A stretch of 64,000 nt of DNA, taken from NCBI GenBank assembly GCA_019694975.1, contig JAIBAY010000001.1, positions 750,732 through 814,731 of the forward strand. Reading direction: 5' to 3'. A program made the position numbers and the translations under genes. Shown piece by piece: positions 44,333 to 52,741 of the stretch (positions within the stretch are counted from its first letter, which is position 1; the number at the start of each line of letters is the position of its first letter). The DNA comes from Chitinophagales bacterium (lineage in GTDB: Bacteria > Bacteroidota > Bacteroidia > Chitinophagales > UBA10324). Below the pieces are notes generated by a model, which ran no database searches, was not told where the DNA came from, and was given only the letters and a program-made list of their open reading frames with translations.

Positions 44333-47300
44333 ATGCAGGAAACCAATGCAGGCAGCCATCATTCCGAAGCGTTTGAAAAGGAACTGCAACGCCTCAACAA
44401 AAATCAACGACTTGCCGTAGAAAGCATTGAAGGCCCGGTGCTCGTAATCGCCGGACCCGGCACCGGCAAAACACAAATCATTGCCACACGCATCGGGCAG
44501 ATGCTGGCCACGCAGGATGCGCAGATTCAGCCGCATAACATTCTTTGCCTCACCTACACGGAAGCCGGTGCCATTGCCATGCGAAAGCGGCTGCTGAAAA
44601 TTATCGGTACCGATGCGCACCGGATCACCATAGAAACCTTTCACGCTTTCTGCAACAGCGTGATACGGGATAATATCGAATACTTCGGCAGGCGCGACCT
44701 CGAACCGCTGAGTGAACTGGAACGCTACACGGTGCTGGAAGCAATCATCAACGAGCTGGAACCGTCGCATCCTTTGCGAAGGCTGAAAGGTGAGGTATAT
44801 TTTGAAGCCGGCCGGCTGCAGCACCTTTTCAGCACCATGAAACAGGAAGACTGGACACTGGAACATCTCACCGATGCCGCCGACCGCTATATAGCCGACC
44901 TTCCTTTGCGTGATGAATACATTTACAAACGCGATACTAAAGACAAAAAGAAAGGCGATCTGAAAAAGGATGCCATCGCGGCGGAGACGGAAAAGATGGA
45001 ACTGCTGAAATCAGCAGCACGGCTATTCCCGGTGTATAAAATGAAGATGGAACAACTGGGCCGATATGATTATCACGATATGATCCTGTGGGTGATAGAA
45101 GAATTCAGGCGCAACGAAACACTGCTGCGCAATTACCAGGAGCGTTACCAGTATTTGCTCGTAGATGAATTCCAGGACACCAATGGCGCTCAAAATGAAA
45201 TCATCACGCTGCTGACGAATTATTGGGCAACACCCAACATCTTTTGCGTAGGCGATGATGACCAGGGCATTTATGAGTTCCAGGGCGCACGCATCCAGAA
45301 TATCGTGGACTTTATGCAACGCTATGCCGCTGCACTGCAAACTATCGTGCTGAAAGAAAATTACCGAAGCACACAGGCCATACTGGATGTGGCAAAAAAA
45401 GTGATTGACAATAATCAGTTGCGGCTGGCAGCGGTGAAAGCCACGCTGTCAAAGAATTTAACGGCCGCTCTGCCGGAGAGAAGCATTGTAACGGCGGTTC
45501 CGTTTGTACACGAATATGCCAACGACCTGCAGGAAGTGGCCGGTGTTGCACAACAGGTGCTCGCCCTGCAGCAGCAAGGTGTTCCGCTGCAGGAGATTGC
45601 GATCTTGTATTACCGGCATGCCCATGCGGAAAGGTTGCTGGAGCTGTTCGAAAAGAAGTCCATTCCTTTCCAGGTCAACCGCAGCGTGAATATTTTAGAA
45701 CTGGTAGAGGTGCAGCAACTGCTTAATATCCTCCGTTACATCGACCAGGAACTGCGACAGCCTTATACCAACGATGCTCTGCTTTTTGAAATCATGCACA
45801 GCCGGTGGCTGGGCTTGCATGCATCCGACATCGCCACCATTTCCTTCTTCGCCAACAGCGAGAAAAAACCGCAGCCCTGGCTGCTGCTGATGAAACAGGA
45901 TAAATTTCTTGCTTCCCTTCCGCTGGAAGACAGGGATGCCATACGGCAGTTCCGGAAAACCATGGATCATTGGCTGAGTGAAGCAAAAAATCTCACCCTG
46001 CCCATGCTCTTCGAAAAAATCATCAATGAGAGCGGTTACCTGAAATGGGTGCTGATGAGCAACGACAAAGCATGGAACCTGCAGGTGCTGCATACGCTGT
46101 TTGATTTCGTCAGGCAGGAAGCAGTGCGGCAATCCGGGCTTTCACTTACTTCATTGCTCAACATGATCAGTCAGATGCAAACGCATGCCATCAGGCTGGA
46201 GGTGGAGAAGACGGTGGCAGCACGTGATGGTGTTTTGTTTTCAACCTGCCATTCGGCTAAAGGGCTGGAGTTTCAGCATGTATTCCTGATTGGCACAAGC
46301 GACAACAATTGGGAGAAAGCGCGCAGCGGCGCAAAAAATTATGCGCTGCCCGATACACTTACCTTCACCACCGAAGAAAACAAAGTGGAATCGCTGCGCC
46401 GGCTTTTTTATGTAGGCATCACCCGTGCGAAGGAAGGATTGTATATCAGTTATGCCCTGCAAAATGACAACGGCAGGCAGAAAGTGGCATCACGGTTTGT
46501 GACAGATACCGGTATTGTTGCTGCTGCCATGCCGGTAACAGAAGACGTGATGGTTGATACCCTGGGTGATTTACTGAAAGCAACGCCGCCGCCACAGGCA
46601 GCTAAAATTGAAAAGCAGCTGGTCGAACAAAGACTGCAACACTTTGCACTCAGTCCGTCCACACTGAATGCCTATCTCGATTGCCCTGTCCGCTTTTACT
46701 ATGAAACAATTATCCGCATTCCGCATGCCGCCAACGACTCCATGGCATTTGGTTCGGCTGTGCATTACGCACTGCAACGGTTGTTTGAGAAGATGAAAGC
46801 GAACAATGATATTTTTCCTGCCAAAGAAGAAATGGTGAATGATTTTATCGGCTACATGTTGCGCAACAAACTTTCGTTCACCGAGAAACAGTTTGCAAAC
46901 AGGATGGAGCTGGGGAAGCAACTGCTGCCTTCCTTTTATAATTTCTATGCAGATAAATGGATCAGGACTGTAGTACTCGAATATTTTGTGAATGATATTG
47001 CGGTGGATGGCGTGCCGCTGAAAGGCAAGCTGGATAAGATTGAATTTGCCGGTAAGGAAGTGAGAGTGGTAGATTATAAGACCGGCAGTTTGATGAATGC
47101 TCAGAAAAACAAAAAACTAAATCCTCCTGATGAGGAGCATCCGCTTGGCGGCGATTACTGGCGGCAACTGGTCTTTTATAAAATCCTGCTGGATAACCTT
47201 CCTGCTAAAAACTGGAAGATGCATACTGGCATTATTGATTTCATTGAAGAAGATCCGAAGAGCAAATCCTTCCATCAGTTTCCGCTGGAAGTAACACCGG

Positions 47301-47461
47301 CTGCCGTAGCCTTTGTAAAAGAGCAGATCAAAACCACGTATGCCGCCATTATGGAACATAAATTTTATGAAGGTTGCGGAAAAGAAGAATGCCGGTGGTG
47401 CACATTTGTCCGTAACAACTACTCCGCCGCCGCCATGCCGGTTGCCACCACGGAAGACTAA
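44333..47461 (+). CDS. UvrD/Rep-type helicase with C-terminal AddB-like Fe-S nuclease
   Basis: The start at MQETNAGSHHSEAFEKELQRLNKNQRLAVE (44333) gives 1042 residues. The SF1 helicase has Walker A GPGTGKT at 41-47, VDEFQDTN in motif II, and an intact C-terminal half (ATCHSAKGLEF.HVFLIG, RLFYVGITRAKEGLYI). From about residue 800 is a PD-(D/E)XK nuclease: CPVRFYYE, SAVHYALQRLFE, VVDYKTGS and the end cluster GCGKEECRWC. The Cys before and after the nuclease suggest a [4Fe-4S] clasp as in AddB. It probably resects or repairs DNA ends, or acts in defence. It is co-transcribed with the gene starting two bases beyond its stop. Confidence 0.88.
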   Translation: MQETNAGSHHSEAFEKELQRLNKNQRLAVESIEGPVLVIAGPGTGKTQIIATRIGQMLATQDAQIQPHNILCLTYTEAGAIAMRKRLLKIIGTDAHRITIETFHAFCNSVIRDNIEYFGRRDLEPLSELERYTVLEAIINELEPSHPLRRLKGEVYFEAGRLQHLFSTMKQEDWTLEHLTDAADRYIADLPLRDEYIYKRDTKDKKKGDLKKDAIAAETEKMELLKSAARLFPVYKMKMEQLGRYDYHDMILWVIEEFRRNETLLRNYQERYQYLLVDEFQDTNGAQNEIITLLTNYWATPNIFCVGDDDQGIYEFQGARIQNIVDFMQRYAAALQTIVLKENYRSTQAILDVAKKVIDNNQLRLAAVKATLSKNLTAALPERSIVTAVPFVHEYANDLQEVAGVAQQVLALQQQGVPLQEIAILYYRHAHAERLLELFEKKSIPFQVNRSVNILELVEVQQLLNILRYIDQELRQPYTNDALLFEIMHSRWLGLHASDIATISFFANSEKKPQPWLLLMKQDKFLASLPLEDRDAIRQFRKTMDHWLSEAKNLTLPMLFEKIINESGYLKWVLMSNDKAWNLQVLHTLFDFVRQEAVRQSGLSLTSLLNMISQMQTHAIRLEVEKTVAARDGVLFSTCHSAKGLEFQHVFLIGTSDNNWEKARSGAKNYALPDTLTFTTEENKVESLRRLFYVGITRAKEGLYISYALQNDNGRQKVASRFVTDTGIVAAAMPVTEDVMVDTLGDLLKATPPPQAAKIEKQLVEQRLQHFALSPSTLNAYLDCPVRFYYETIIRIPHAANDSMAFGSAVHYALQRLFEKMKANNDIFPAKEEMVNDFIGYMLRNKLSFTEKQFANRMELGKQLLPSFYNFYADKWIRTVVLEYFVNDIAVDGVPLKGKLDKIEFAGKEVRVVDYKTGSLMNAQKNKKLNPPDEEHPLGGDYWRQLVFYKILLDNLPAKNWKMHTGIIDFIEEDPKSKSFHQFPLEVTPAAVAFVKEQIKTTYAAIMEHKFYEGCGKEECRWCTFVRNNYSAAAMPVATTED

Positions 47462-47463
47462 TT

Positions 47464-48459
47464 ATGAAAAAATCTTTACAACATCAGCCGGGTGATGGAC
47501 TTTCCAGGTTGCTGAACCAACTCCGGTTCCTCTCCACGCATCTCGAAAGAGCATCAACGTCACCGTCGCCTGCACGCGCGCTGTTTCTTTCGCCGGCCAG
47601 GCAAAACACATTTTATCTTGAAGCTTTAGCCCGCATCCACCGCAAGCTGCATGACCGGAATTTTTTTAACGAGTTGCGTAAAACCATCAAGCAGCTGGAA
47701 GATCAGCTTGGACGCGTGGATTACTACCATGCTTTTGCAGTGGAATTTTCGGCCACAGCAAACTTTCCTCCTCTCCTCCTGCAATACTTCAACACACAAA
47801 CCGAATCAGCAATGCAGGCATTACAGCAGCTGCTCGAAGAACAGCAATGGCTGGATCTTTCATCGGGCATGGTGCCACAGCTGATCCACGACTTCGAAAA
47901 AATTTCCTGGATGGAACCCATGGAGGAATGCAAAGCAATCATGCACTTCCTGAATGATGAATGGTCGGATTTCAAAAAAGATTTCAGCAGCAACAAATTT
48001 GATTTCACCCTGCTTGAGCAGGGCGTGCATGAATTCCGCCGGCAGTTGCGCTGGTTCAGCATTTATGCGCAGGCCCTGCAGGGTTTGATCCAGCTGAAAG
48101 AAAACCCGCATCGCGCCACCCTACTGGAAAAATATCTTACCGATGAAATTCTGCATTCGCCGTTTAACAAAATGCCCGCAACAGCAAATTCGCTGACTGC
48201 CATTTATGTTTCGGCTCCCGATTTCTACGCAATCAGCTATGTCATACAAGCTATCGGCACACTGAAAGACAGCGGCCTCCGGCTACATGCATTGTCTGAG
48301 GCCATTGTGGCAACAGAAATGAAAGACGAAAACGAAGCAACCCGCTTTGCCGCCCGTTTGCTGCATGAGGATGAAGGTGCCTCAGAAGATATTGCAAGGC
48401 AGGCCAGAACACTTTGCAGCAGGATGATGGAAGAAGTAGAGATAACTTACACGTTGTAA
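47464..48459 (+). CDS. Unknown 331-residue helical protein paired with the helicase-nuclease
   Basis: The gene starts two bases after the stop of the helicase-nuclease gene, so the two are almost certainly made together. The protein is almost wholly alpha-helical by sequence (RKTIKQLEDQLGRVDYYHAFAVEF, AMQALQQLLEEQQWLDLSSG, FRRQLRWFSIYAQALQGL), with no signal peptide or catalytic motif that I recognise. A scaffold or accessory subunit for the DNA-processing partner is the likely guess. Confidence 0.7.
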   Translation: MKKSLQHQPGDGLSRLLNQLRFLSTHLERASTSPSPARALFLSPARQNTFYLEALARIHRKLHDRNFFNELRKTIKQLEDQLGRVDYYHAFAVEFSATANFPPLLLQYFNTQTESAMQALQQLLEEQQWLDLSSGMVPQLIHDFEKISWMEPMEECKAIMHFLNDEWSDFKKDFSSNKFDFTLLEQGVHEFRRQLRWFSIYAQALQGLIQLKENPHRATLLEKYLTDEILHSPFNKMPATANSLTAIYVSAPDFYAISYVIQAIGTLKDSGLRLHALSEAIVATEMKDENEATRFAARLLHEDEGASEDIARQARTLCSRMMEEVEITYTL

Positions 48460-48483
48460 GCAGCCACCTAATGAGCTGCCCGG

Positions 48484-48521
48484 CTGATGCTTCTGGAATA
48501 TTTTTTTCTTTGAAGCATCAG
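48484..48521 (+). terminator. Inverted repeat after the helicase operon
   Basis: The perfect ten-base arms CTGATGCTTC/GAAGCATCAG enclose an 18-base, T-rich loop, 24 bases past the stop. It may end transcription, but the T run lies in the loop rather than after the stem. Confidence 0.4.
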
Positions 48522-48635
48522 GCAATAGCAGCACAAGCGGAAAACCGGACGAAATCTTCATAGCCGCGTACTTCAAAATAGAGCCGGCAAATTGAAAGTA
48601 ATTTTTTTTAACACCCGGCTTCAAAAAATGTCATT

Positions 48636-50186
48636 ATGTTATTTAAAATGCTGCCTGTTACATCAAGTAGCCGGTCAAAGCCGGTGAGCCTGCTTACAGG
48701 CAGTATGTTACTGCTCTCCTGCTGTTGCTACCTGTATATTGGTTATGGATTGGAACGTGAACAGTTCACGCTGCTGATCTCCTGCTACCTGCTGCTCTTC
48801 GCCGCTTATCTTCAACTGCTGAAAAAAGTTGAACAGCCTGGAATGAATAACTTTGCTGGCCTCCAACCGGATCAGACTGCTTTATTATTGAACAGGAAAT
48901 CTGATTTGTCGCTGCTGATTGCCGCAGCCATCGCCTTCCGCATTGCGTTTCTCTTTTCACTGCCGGCATTATCCGATGATTATTTCCGGTTCGCCTGGGA
49001 TGGATACATGCTGCATCTTGGCGAAAACCCATACACCATCTTACCGGCTGTTTATATGCAGGAGGCCGGCCATCAAACCAGCTATCTCATGCATTTGTTC
49101 AAAGGCATGAATTCACAGGCATACTTTACCGTCTATCCTCCTGTCTGCCAGTTCCTGTTCGGTTTCAGCGCATCACTGTTTCCGGGCAACCTCGCGGGAA
49201 CTGTTACCGTGATGCGGACTGGTTGCATAGCAGCGGAGGTGGGCACCATCTTCCTGTTGCCGAAAATACTTGCCATGCTGCACCTGCCCGTGCGAAATGT
49301 ATTGATCTATGCGTTGAATCCCCTCGTGATTATTGAACTCACCGGTAACATTCATCCGGAAGCAATCATGATTTTCTTCCTCGTGTTATCTGTTTTTTTT
49401 CTGCTGAAAATCAACGGGCAAAAAAAGCCAGCCGAAGAACCCTCTTCATTTTTTTCCCAAAAATATTCGCTGACGCAGCCCGGCGGTGAAGCCGCCATCC
49501 TGAATCATATGTCAGCCAACGGCCGGCGATGGCTGCTCTTTTCAGCACTGAGCTGCGCCGCTGCGATTGCCACCAAACTTATTCCATTGATTTTTCTTCC
49601 CATGCTCATTAAAAGGCTGAAGTGGCAACAGATCAGTATATATTTCCTGGTCACCGGCACGGCATTCCTGGCCATGCTGCTTCCCTTCATCAACCGTGAT
49701 CTGCTGATGCAATGGGGCAGCAGCCTGCAATTATATTTTCAGACTTTCGAATTCAATGCAGGCATCTACTATCTCATCCGCTGGGCCGGTTTTCAAATCG
49801 TGCAGTATAATATCGTGCAGCAGGCAGGTCCATGGCTGGGCATCGTTACCTTTATAGCTATCCTGGTTTTTGCGGTGAGAGAAAAAGAAACTACCGTGAA
49901 GCGTTTTTTCTCCGCCATAACGTGGACACTTACCATTTATTTACTGCTGGCAACAACCGTGCATCCGTGGTACATCACCACATTGGTGATGTGCGCTGCC
50001 ATTACAGGTTATAAGTATCCTGTTGTATGGTCTCTGCTGATTGTACTCAGCTATGCAACTTATCAGTCCATTCCATACCGGGAAAACTTATTGTTTACCG
50101 CCATTGAATACATCGCCGTTTTATTAGTGCTGATCGCTGAACTGAACTGGTACCGCAATAAAAATCATGGCAGCTTGGTAGCGTAA
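48636..50186 (+). CDS. GT87/DUF2029-like membrane glycosyltransferase
   Basis: The 516-residue protein has about eleven transmembrane helices. The first large loop (LPALSDDYFRFAWDGYMLHLGENPYTILP) carries the Asp pair typical of GT-C enzymes that use polyprenyl-phosphate sugars. The NPLVIIELTGNIHPEAIMIFFL segment is also characteristic of that fold. It probably transfers a mannose or similar sugar from a lipid carrier to a glycan at the inner membrane. The neighbouring manC on the opposite strand supplies GDP-mannose, which supports a polymannose or O-antigen role (inference). Confidence 0.7.
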   Translation: MLFKMLPVTSSSRSKPVSLLTGSMLLLSCCCYLYIGYGLEREQFTLLISCYLLLFAAYLQLLKKVEQPGMNNFAGLQPDQTALLLNRKSDLSLLIAAAIAFRIAFLFSLPALSDDYFRFAWDGYMLHLGENPYTILPAVYMQEAGHQTSYLMHLFKGMNSQAYFTVYPPVCQFLFGFSASLFPGNLAGTVTVMRTGCIAAEVGTIFLLPKILAMLHLPVRNVLIYALNPLVIIELTGNIHPEAIMIFFLVLSVFFLLKINGQKKPAEEPSSFFSQKYSLTQPGGEAAILNHMSANGRRWLLFSALSCAAAIATKLIPLIFLPMLIKRLKWQQISIYFLVTGTAFLAMLLPFINRDLLMQWGSSLQLYFQTFEFNAGIYYLIRWAGFQIVQYNIVQQAGPWLGIVTFIAILVFAVREKETTVKRFFSAITWTLTIYLLLATTVHPWYITTLVMCAAITGYKYPVVWSLLIVLSYATYQSIPYRENLLFTAIEYIAVLLVLIAELNWYRNKNHGSLVA

Positions 50187-50249
50187 CCTGATAGCATAAA
50201 CCGAAAAGTTTTGCATGTCATTGTTTGCATACAGCAATATGCCGGGCTT

Positions 50250-51332
50250 TTATAAGAACCGGTCGCCTTTGTTGCGCTTTATATCGGCTACAATCTGCTT
50301 GATTTCCTGCTCCTGGTCTTTGCGGCAGATGAGCAGCACCTCTTCCGTGTCAACAACGATATAATCTTCCATTCCCTGCAAGACCACCATCTTTTTTTCC
50401 GGCACCATCACCATGCAGTTGGTGGAATCGTAAATCATCACATTTTTGCCGGATACAGCATTGCCCAAATAATCCTTTGCATATTGTTCATACAACGATG
50501 CCCACGTTCCAAGATCGCTCCAGCCAAACTGCGCGGGAATCACGCAGACGTTCTTAGCTTTTTCCATAATAGCGGTATCAATACTCACATTCGGGCACAT
50601 AGAGAAAGCCTTGGCAACAAATTCTTTCTCACCCGGAGTATTATATACTTTTTTGATTTCCTTGAAAACATCATTCACCTCGGGCAGGTAATGGTGGTAT
50701 GCATTCATGAGTGTCCGCACATTGGAGATAAAAATTCCGGCATTCCAGAGGAAATCACCACTCCGGTAAAAAGTGGTGGCGATATCCAGCGGTGGTTTTT
50801 CCACGAAAGTTTTAACCTTAAAGACACCATCTTCACCTGAATCTTCCATGTACTGAATGTATCCGTAACCGGTATCGGGCCTGGTGGGCCTGATGCCCAG
50901 CGTTATAATGATATCACGCTTCTGCACCACCTTCATCGCCTGCTGCACGGCCTTGTCATATTGATCTTCGCGCAGGATCATGTGATCGCTGGGTGTGATA
51001 ATGAAAGAGGCATTGGTATCGATAGACAATATCTTATGACCGGCATAGGCGATACAAGGCGCCGTATTTTTCCGGGCAGGTTCCAGCAACAGGTTTTCAT
51101 CATTCAGCGCGGGCAGTTGCTGCTTCGCTATGTCGCGATAGGACTCATTGGTAATCACAAATATCTTGTCCGGCGAAAAGTTGCGTAGCAAACGATCATA
51201 GGTCATTTGCATCATCGACTGCCCGGTTCCAAGGATATCGAGGAATTGCTTTGGCATCCGGCTCTTGCTCACGGGCCAGAACCGGCTGCCGATTCCGCCG
51301 GCCAGCATCACTGCGAATTGGTGCTTTTTCAT
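50250..51332 (-). CDS. manC: Mannose-1-phosphate guanylyltransferase
   Basis: The 360-residue protein opens FAVMLAGGIGSRFWPVSKSRMPKQF, the nucleotidyltransferase signature with Lys, and continues with FIITPSDHMI for metal/sugar binding and FVEKPPLDIA. It lacks the C-terminal isomerase domain of bifunctional AlgA/ManC, so it makes only GDP-mannose from GTP and mannose-1-phosphate. It feeds polysaccharide synthesis. It runs leftward, as does the sugar-phosphate isomerase gene beyond it. Confidence 0.93.
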   Translation of the reverse strand: MKKHQFAVMLAGGIGSRFWPVSKSRMPKQFLDILGTGQSMMQMTYDRLLRNFSPDKIFVITNESYRDIAKQQLPALNDENLLLEPARKNTAPCIAYAGHKILSIDTNASFIITPSDHMILREDQYDKAVQQAMKVVQKRDIIITLGIRPTRPDTGYGYIQYMEDSGEDGVFKVKTFVEKPPLDIATTFYRSGDFLWNAGIFISNVRTLMNAYHHYLPEVNDVFKEIKKVYNTPGEKEFVAKAFSMCPNVSIDTAIMEKAKNVCVIPAQFGWSDLGTWASLYEQYAKDYLGNAVSGKNVMIYDSTNCMVMVPEKKMVVLQGMEDYIVVDTEEVLLICRKDQEQEIKQIVADIKRNKGDRFL

Positions 51333-51461
51333 AACCGGATGATGAATAAATTTTGAACGATGATCTGCATCGACCGATGTGTTAACCTGCTTTTGAATAT
51401 TTAACGCTTATCAACCCGAAACGTGTTTAACGGATCCTTCCGCAAGCCGGAAGAAACCCAA

Positions 51462-52433
51462 TCAAACCAATCCTTCCCTCAGCAAATCATGCACGTGCAC
51501 CATGCCGAGGTATTGATTCTTATCTTTCACAATCACCTGTGTGATTTTATGGCTGCGCATCAGTTCCAGCGCATTGATCGCCAGCTCCTCTTTCTGTACA
51601 GTGAGCGGACGCCTGCCCATAATGCGCTTAGCCGTAAGTGCCTCCGGCAACGTTTTCTTTTCCATCATCCTTCGCAAATCTCCATCGGTAATGATACCGG
51701 TAATCCTGCCCTGCTTATCCACCACAGCTGTTGCGCCCAGCCTGTTGGAAGTAATTTCCAGTATCACTTTTTGAATAGTATCGCTTTCCTTCACCACCGG
51801 ACGCTGATGCTGCACATATAAATCACTTACTTTGAGATACAGCTTCCTGCCCAATGCACCACCCGGATGAAACTTGGCAAAATCCGCCGTGGAAAAGCCC
51901 CTCATCTTTAACAGGCATACTGCCAGTGCATCGCCCATGGCCAGCTGCGCCGTTGTGCTTGCAGTTGGAGCCAGGTTATTCGGACATGCTTCACGCGACA
52001 CTGTCGTGTCCAGGACCAAATCGGCATGCTTTGCCAGGAAGCTGCCGGTATTGCCCACAATGGCTGCCAGCAGGTTCCCGTTATTTTTCACCAATGGAAC
52101 CAGCACTTTTATTTCCGGACTTTCACCGCTCTTTGAAATGCAGATGATGATATCTTCATCGCGTATCATTCCGAGGTCGCCGTGAATGGCATCGGCAGCA
52201 TGCATATACATCGCAGATGTTCCGGTAGAATTGAATGTGGCAACCAGCTTACTGGCAATGATGGCACTCTTACCGATTCCCGTAACCACCACACGACCGT
52301 TACATTGATAGATCTTTTCCGCCAGACGGGCAAACTGACTGTCCAGCTGCTTCACCAGCCCCATGATGGCACCGGCTTCAATGGATAAAGTCTCCCTTGC
52401 TGTACGTAGGATGGAGGCAGTAGTAATCTTCAA
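51462..52433 (-). CDS. kdsD: Arabinose-5-phosphate isomerase (KpsF/KdsD type)
   Basis: The 323-residue protein starts at TTG 52433 unless an upstream start is missed. An N-terminal SIS domain (VVVTGIGKSAIIASKLVATFNSTGTSAMYMHAADAIHGDLGMI) is followed by two CBS domains (residues ~200-320). The enzyme converts ribulose-5-phosphate to arabinose-5-phosphate, the first step to KDO for lipopolysaccharide. It lies beside manC, consistent with an envelope-sugar neighbourhood, though the two are 130 bases apart. Confidence 0.9.
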   Translation of the reverse strand: MKITTASILRTARETLSIEAGAIMGLVKQLDSQFARLAEKIYQCNGRVVVTGIGKSAIIASKLVATFNSTGTSAMYMHAADAIHGDLGMIRDEDIIICISKSGESPEIKVLVPLVKNNGNLLAAIVGNTGSFLAKHADLVLDTTVSREACPNNLAPTASTTAQLAMGDALAVCLLKMRGFSTADFAKFHPGGALGRKLYLKVSDLYVQHQRPVVKESDTIQKVILEITSNRLGATAVVDKQGRITGIITDGDLRRMMEKKTLPEALTAKRIMGRRPLTVQKEELAINALELMRSHKITQVIVKDKNQYLGMVHVHDLLREGLV

Positions 52434-52741
52434 AGGCTTAAGAAAGTATGCTGGAAATGATATGTGAATTTGATTACCTTTCAGGTATTGTTAAATTCAA
52501 TGATCGGAGTCCAAATGGACAGGATAAAGAAATTTCCGATTGAATTTTTGTAAAAGTATTAAAATTCCTACTTTTAGATAGTTGAAGCTTTGCAACTGCC
52601 TGCCGGGTAGTTGTTAAAATACATCTCACACGGGTTGTTTGGGGCTTCCCGTCTATTTAGATCTAAAACATCAAAATCCACAGCAAGCATAATGGCCTGC
52701 AGGCAGCAGGTTTTTTTGAATTTGAAACAACTGAAAGTAAC

